A stretch of DNA of 26,435 nucleotides from a virus: the IMG/VR virus record IMGVR_UViG_3300046530_000145, positions 1-26,435 of that record; one strand, given 5' to 3'. The position numbers and the translations under genes are program-made. Under the pieces are notes generated by a model that searched no databases, was not told the DNA's origin, and worked only from the letters and a program-made list of their open reading frames with translations. This document shows, one piece after another, positions 23,567-26,435 of the stretch (within the stretch, counting starts at the first letter, position 1; each line of letters opens with the position of its first letter).

Positions 23567-24015
23567 TGTCTTGGAACCTTCCGTTCCCGGATCCGGAGAA
23601 GTATCCCGACCTGTTTGGAGACGACGACATGCCTACTCTGTCTGAACCGCCGGTGTGGCCGTTGCCCGCCGGACACTTCTTCGGACCTGCCTCCCTCGAA
23701 GAGAGCAACGCCGCCTGTCACTCTGGCACGAAGGAGTGGGTGGACAACAACAAGCTCCAGTTGTGGCAGCGGCACTTCTTCGAGGTGTGGGACCGGGAGC
23801 TGGACGTGACCGGGAAGTTCGACGCCGGCACCCAGGATGCCGTGGAGAAGGTACAGGAAGCCGCCGGCTGGGAGCCCAGCGGGAAGCTGGACGAGAACAC
23901 CTGGAAGGTGGTGTGGACCGCGAAGCCCAAGGAGAAGAAGGAAGTGAAGGAGAAGGAGCCGGCGAAGAAGAAGCCCACCACCCGCTCGGCGTTCAAGAAG
24001 TCCATGGGTGGCTGA
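23566..24015 (+). CDS. Peptidoglycan-binding domain protein
   Basis: A 149-aa protein with one peptidoglycan-binding (PGB_1-like) domain at ~60-115: LQLWQRHFFEVWDRELDVTGKFDAGTQDAVEKVQ, then GKLDENTWKVVW. The C-terminal ~30 residues are a Lys/Glu/Pro-rich tail. No catalytic domain or signal peptide is present. Start ATG 23566 lies in the previous stop overlap; an internal in-frame ATG at 23629 (MPTLSEPPVWPLPAG), with GGAG at 23617-23620, is a credible alternative giving 128 aa. It directly precedes the endolysin, so it might assist wall binding during lysis or be a virion wall-binding protein. Confidence 0.75.
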   Translation: MSWNLPFPDPEKYPDLFGDDDMPTLSEPPVWPLPAGHFFGPASLEESNAACHSGTKEWVDNNKLQLWQRHFFEVWDRELDVTGKFDAGTQDAVEKVQEAAGWEPSGKLDENTWKVVWTAKPKEKKEVKEKEPAKKKPTTRSAFKKSMGG

Positions 24016-24020
24016 GTTCG

Positions 24021-24812
24021 GTGGCCGTGTCCTACAAGCTTGCCAAGCCGGTCCAGAACAACAAGGACCAGTTCAAGAAGTACTTCCCGAAGGCCCCCTT
24101 CCTGGGTGATATAGGTGATGCCCGGCACCTCAAGGGCAGCGGTGATCATACGCCCTGGGCGTCGGACGTGATCAACGGTAAGAGGCACCAGCGGGGCACC
24201 GTCTACGCCATGGACCTGGGGAATGGCTCGGGCTTCGACTCGGTGAAGTTCTCTCAGTGGCTACTGCAGCAGGTGAAGGCCGGGAAGTACCCGGAGGTGA
24301 AGTACTTCCTGTCCAACTACAAACTGTGGGATCGCCGGTATAGCTGGCGTCAGCAGAAGGGGTCGGATGGACCGGGCCATGTTCATCTCAGTTTCATGCC
24401 GGGGCAGGAGAACACTTCGAGCCAGATCATGGCCGACTACTACCGCTACCTCCATCCTCCTGCGAAGCCGCCGGCCAAGGGGCCGCCGACGCTGGCGGCG
24501 GCACCGGTACGTCCAGCGCCACCGGTCTACCCGATCAAGGCCCGGACGCTGAAGGACGGGAAGGTTCTCGGCTCGCCAATTCCGAACGCTCGGGTGGTGC
24601 CGGCGAAGAAGGCTCCGGTGCTGTCGATCGGTGCCGGTGACGACAAGATGGGCGGCTGGGTGACCTACGCCGAGCACAAGCTCGGCGTCCCGGCAAACGG
24701 ATACTACGGGCCAGAGATGGTCAAAGCGGTCAAAGCGCTACAGAAGGCCCGTGGTCTACCCCAGACCGGACAAATCAACGAGGCCACATGGCGCAGCCTC
24801 GGACAGAAGTAA
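24021..24812 (+). CDS. Endolysin, M15-like zinc peptidase + PG binding
   Basis: A 263-aa lysis enzyme. The N-terminal domain (~25-145) has a Zn-peptidase arrangement like D-Ala-D-Ala/L-Ala-D-Glu peptidases of the M15/VanY type: His43 in SGDHTPW, Asp65 in GTVYAMDLG and His120/His122 in GPGHVHLSF. It would cut stem peptides. A Pro/Lys/Ala-rich linker (~146-205) leads to a PGB_1-like domain at ~210-262 (YAEHKLGVPANGYYGPEMVKAVKALQ, ending INEATWRSL). The start is GTG 24021 just after the previous stop; GTG 24027 is also possible. There is no signal peptide, so it needs the adjacent holin to reach the wall. Confidence 0.87.
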   Translation: MAVSYKLAKPVQNNKDQFKKYFPKAPFLGDIGDARHLKGSGDHTPWASDVINGKRHQRGTVYAMDLGNGSGFDSVKFSQWLLQQVKAGKYPEVKYFLSNYKLWDRRYSWRQQKGSDGPGHVHLSFMPGQENTSSQIMADYYRYLHPPAKPPAKGPPTLAAAPVRPAPPVYPIKARTLKDGKVLGSPIPNARVVPAKKAPVLSIGAGDDKMGGWVTYAEHKLGVPANGYYGPEMVKAVKALQKARGLPQTGQINEATWRSLGQK

Positions 24813-24823
24813 GGGAGGCTCCC

Positions 24824-25045
24824 GTGGTAGCACCGACGTATGCGTGGAGAACACCAGCGGAGTGGGTTGTTCTCGTGTTTCTGCAGGTCACGGTCACTTT
24901 GCTGCTCGGCGACCTGGTCGGGTTGTTGGACCTGGACTGGCGTTGGTCACTGGCCTGGGGCGGCATCGCCGCCCTGGCTTCGCTGCTGGTGTTCCTCGTC
25001 AGTTATCTGTTTCACCTCGACCGTCCGCGGACCGTAGTAGAGTAG
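24824..25045 (+). CDS. Holin
   Basis: A 73-aa protein with two hydrophobic segments: ~14-35 (WVVLVFLQVTVTLLLGDLVGLL) and ~41-63 (WSLAWGGIAALASLLVFLVSYLF). They are separated by a short acidic/aromatic turn (DLDWR), and a charged C-terminus follows (HLDRPRTVVE). Size, topology and position right after the endolysin fit a class II-type holin that permeabilises the membrane at lysis. I chose GTG 24824, five bases after AGGGAGG (24812-24818); an in-frame ATG at 24788 would overlap the endolysin and has no ribosome site. This is the last gene of the long late operon. Confidence 0.82.
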   Translation: MVAPTYAWRTPAEWVVLVFLQVTVTLLLGDLVGLLDLDWRWSLAWGGIAALASLLVFLVSYLFHLDRPRTVVE

Positions 25046-25094
25046 GCCCCACGTCGAGGTTGTTTCCCCTTCCTCTGCGTCTCTCTCAAGAGTC

Positions 25095-25118
25095 GGCCCC
25101 TCGGTTTACCGGGGGGCC
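25095..25118 (+). terminator. Terminator of the late operon
   Basis: GGCCCCTCGG (25095-25104) pairs with CCGGGGGGCC (25109-25118), with one G·T pair, around a 4-nt loop (TTTA). A TTCTC tail follows. It lies 50 bases after the holin stop and probably ends late transcription. Confidence 0.8.
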
Positions 25119-25146
25119 TTCTCGTGTTCACCCACGGAGGATGATT

Positions 25147-25260
25147 GTGGGCGGACGCGGCCTGTGGTTCTTTGGGGGGCGAGAGGTAGGGGCCGTTGCG
25201 CCGGGGGGCGGAAGGCTAGTCCCCTGTGCTCGGTGCGGGCAAGACCTGCGTGGGGTGTGA
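25147..25260 (+). CDS. Possible mini-protein with CxxC
   Basis: A short frame of 37 aa from GTG 25147, with GGAGG at 25136-25140 at ideal spacing; ATG 25141 would touch the ribosome site. It reads MGGRGLWFFGG, then PCARCGQDLRGV, so it is Gly/aromatic-rich with one CxxCG pair near the C-terminus, like half a zinc ribbon. It sits alone between two terminators. It could be a real small protein, or a leader with a fortuitous ribosome site. No family was recognised. Confidence 0.4.
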   Translation: MGGRGLWFFGGREVGAVAPGGGRLVPCARCGQDLRGV

Positions 25261-25265
25261 CCTGT

Positions 25266-25294
25266 CGAGACCCCCTGACGTGTGGGGGGTCTCG
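25266..25294 (+). terminator. Second terminator-like hairpin
   Basis: CGAGACCCCC (25266-25275) pairs perfectly with GGGGGTCTCG (25285-25294) around a 9-nt loop. A weakly T-containing tail (TCCGGTTTCG) follows. It starts eight bases after the mini-frame's stop codon, which it may terminate, and it insulates the downstream nuclease operon. Confidence 0.65.
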
Positions 25295-25460
25295 TCCGGT
25301 TTCGCCAGTGGAACACCGGTCTGCTGCCTCTTGTGCCCGTGGTGGTTCTGAGTAACGTGTCCACCCATAGACAGAACGATTGATACCGGTTGACGTTGGT
25401 CGACCGTAGAGAACGAACTTCCCCAGGCTCGGAGTGTGGGGCACCCGTGTGCCCAGGCCA
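25295..25460 (+). promoter_or_regulatory. Upstream control region of nuclease operon
   Basis: No gene is seen. Elements present are TTGACG at 25390-25395 (a good -35, though I find no good -10 at 16-18 bases), the palindrome GGTCGACC at 25398-25405, ACCGGT at two places (25312-25317 and 25385-25390), and a 6-bp hairpin GGGCAC/GTGCCC at 25439-25454. A promoter for the next operon most likely lies here or just downstream, but I cannot place its start site. Confidence 0.4.
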
Positions 25461-25476
25461 TGTGACGGACATCACA
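25461..25476. promoter_or_regulatory. Crp/GlxR-type operator
   Basis: TGTGA-CGGACA-TCACA is a perfect 5-6-5 inverted repeat matching the known consensus of cAMP-receptor-type regulators (TGTGA-N6-TCACA), shared by Crp and by actinobacterial Crp/GlxR. It lies about 16 bases before the leader ATG and 36 before the nuclease start. Host control of this operon by Crp is inferred; it could activate or act as a roadblock. Confidence 0.6.
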
Positions 25477-25491
25477 GTTTGGAGACGTGAC

Positions 25492-25512
25492 ATGACGAGA
25501 GAGATCGGCTAG
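25492..25512 (+). CDS. Six-codon leader peptide MTREIG
   Basis: ATG 25492 is well spaced from GGAGA (25481-25485) and opens a frame of six codons (MTREIG) ending in TAG at 25510-25512. The last base of the stop is the first base of the nuclease GTG (TAGTG). The best ribosome site thus serves the leader, and the nuclease would be reached by re-initiation. Translation is inferred from spacing alone. Confidence 0.45.
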   Translation: MTREIG

Positions 25513-26339
25513 TGGCCCAACCCAAGCCGGTCGAGCTACCGAGCCACGGCTCGTACAGCTCGCTGTCCAGCTACCTCGACTGCGGCTGGCGGTACTACCT
25601 CGAACGGGTCCAGAAGATCCCCGAGAACCCGGCCTGGTACTTCATCGGCGGATCGGCCGTTCACGCGGCCACCGAAGCACACGACCGTGGAGTGCTGGCC
25701 ACGGCCGAACGACTGTTCCACGATGCGTTCGAGGCTGAGCTGGCCGAACGCACAGCCACCACCGACGTACCCGAAGAGCTGTGGATCGCCGGCGGTCGGG
25801 CCACCAAGGAGTGGCCCGAGAAGCACAACCGGGCGTGGTGGTTGGCCAAGGGTCCGGCCATGGTCCAGGGCTGGATCGACTGGCGGGAACGCAGCGGTTG
25901 GCAGATCTGGTCACCCACCGACGACGCCACCCTCGGAGTCGAGCTGGCGCTGATGGTCAACCTCGGCGACGTGCCGGTGAAGATGTTCGTGGACAGAGTG
26001 ATGGTCACACCCGACGGCCAGCTCGTCGTCGTGGACATCAAGACCGGCAACACCGAACCGGAGTCGGCGACCCAGCTCGGCCTCTACGCCTGCGGTCTGG
26101 AGCTGACCTTCGGTATCCGTCCCCAGTTGGGGGCGTTCTGGATGGCCAAGTCCGGGGACCTCGGCCAGGTTGCCGACCTCGACCACCTCACCCCAGCACT
26201 CATGGGTAGCTGGATCTCTGACTGGAACAAGGCCCGCAGGGCGGGCATCTTCATCCCCCATCCCACCCGGCGATGCCGCACCTGCGGCGTCAAAGACTAC
26301 TGCGCTGCCGTAGGCGGCAAGAAGGCGAGCGAGGTATGA
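25512..26339 (+). CDS. Cas4/RecB-like PD-(D/E)XK nuclease
   Basis: A 275-aa nuclease of the Cas4/RecB superfamily, likely used in phage DNA replication, recombination or degradation. Visible motifs are SLSSYLDCGWRYYLERV with Cys24; GSAVHAATEAH with His51; the catalytic core D161 (KMFVDRVMV), D175 and K177 (VVVDIKTGN); QLGLYA (Q188, Y192); and a C-terminal CRTCGVKDYC. Cys24, Cys255, Cys258 and Cys264 are placed to hold a 4Fe-4S cluster, as in Cas4 and AddB. GTG 25512 is the only early start, because an in-frame stop lies just upstream. There is no cas1/cas2 or CRISPR array in the window, so a CRISPR role is not indicated. It overlaps the next gene by ATGA. Confidence 0.9.
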   Translation: MAQPKPVELPSHGSYSSLSSYLDCGWRYYLERVQKIPENPAWYFIGGSAVHAATEAHDRGVLATAERLFHDAFEAELAERTATTDVPEELWIAGGRATKEWPEKHNRAWWLAKGPAMVQGWIDWRERSGWQIWSPTDDATLGVELALMVNLGDVPVKMFVDRVMVTPDGQLVVVDIKTGNTEPESATQLGLYACGLELTFGIRPQLGAFWMAKSGDLGQVADLDHLTPALMGSWISDWNKARRAGIFIPHPTRRCRTCGVKDYCAAVGGKKASEV

Positions 26340-26435
26340 GCGAGCACGACGAATGGTTCTTCCAGGTCTCCCCGAAGCTGGCCGATGGGACGTTGATCAA
26401 CGTCCGTGGCCGCACCGGTCCGGAGTTCGCTCAGA
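26336..26435 (+). CDS. Partial conserved hypothetical protein
   Basis: The first 33 codons of a gene cut by the window edge. It starts at an ATG overlapping the nuclease stop (ATGA) and reads MSEHDEWFFQVSPKLADGTL, followed by INVRGRTGPEFAQ. The pattern (xxVSPKxxDGTLxNVRG) resembles small proteins that I recall beside Cas4-like nucleases in actinophages. The function is unknown, but co-translation suggests a DNA-metabolism partner. Confidence 0.75.
   Translation, partial: MSEHDEWFFQVSPKLADGTLINVRGRTGPEFAQ

Noticed and set aside
24751-25260. 169-aa frame through holin and terminator
   Set aside because: It runs across the holin gene in another frame and through a strong terminator. Only its last 37 codons have a ribosome site, and these are reported separately.
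25512-26339. CRISPR adaptation module
   Set aside because: The nuclease is Cas4-like, but there is no cas1/cas2 neighbour or repeat-spacer array; stand-alone Cas4/RecB-like nucleases are common in phages.

Overview
This GC-rich window, with every supported gene on the + strand, is the structural, virion-associated hydrolase and lysis half of a tailed dsDNA phage. The first two genes of the next module (a Cas4/RecB-like nuclease and a partial gene) sit at its right edge. The host is most likely an actinobacterium. This rests on the base composition, frequent GTG starts, ATGA/TGATG stop-start overlaps, and several small protein families that I associate with actinobacteriophages. No host gene, integrase or tail tape measure is visible. 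Between capsid and lysis genes there is only an adaptor, a nozzle-like protein and fibre-type proteins, so I infer a short-tailed (podovirus-like) virion. That is an inference from gene content, not a direct observation.

Layout: 1-336 is non-coding and rich in inverted repeats. 337-4072 encodes large terminase (with an N-terminal helix-turn-helix-like segment) and portal. 4088-5085 holds three small proline-rich proteins. 5096-14953 holds an unusual block of probable internal/ejection proteins: a 1699-aa protein, a 446-aa protein, then an NlpC/P60 peptidase and a lysozyme-like transglycosylase that share one duplicated C-terminal module, and a 280-aa protein. 14954-15165 is non-coding and carries a promoter-like site, a tRNA-like T-arm/acceptor fold and a terminator-like hairpin. 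15166-16685 is scaffold and major capsid protein. 16756-18400 holds small head-completion candidates and a head-tail adaptor. 18411-23325 holds a fibre with a C1q-like end, a nozzle-like protein, a BppU-like protein and a collagen-like fibre. 23351-25045 holds two small proteins, a zinc-peptidase endolysin and a holin. 25046-25511 is a control region with two terminators, a possible mini-gene, a perfect Crp/GlxR-type operator and a six-codon leader whose stop overlaps the start of the downstream nuclease.

Working together: terminase fills the capsid through the portal, on a shell built by scaffold and capsid protein. The large upstream proteins probably travel in the virion and breach the cell wall at entry with two different murein-cutting activities. 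Adaptor, nozzle and fibres make the tail. Endolysin and holin release progeny. The strongest candidates for new biology are the head-swapped duplicate hydrolases, the Crp-type operator plus overlapping leader peptide before the nuclease operon, and the tRNA-like fold before the scaffold gene.
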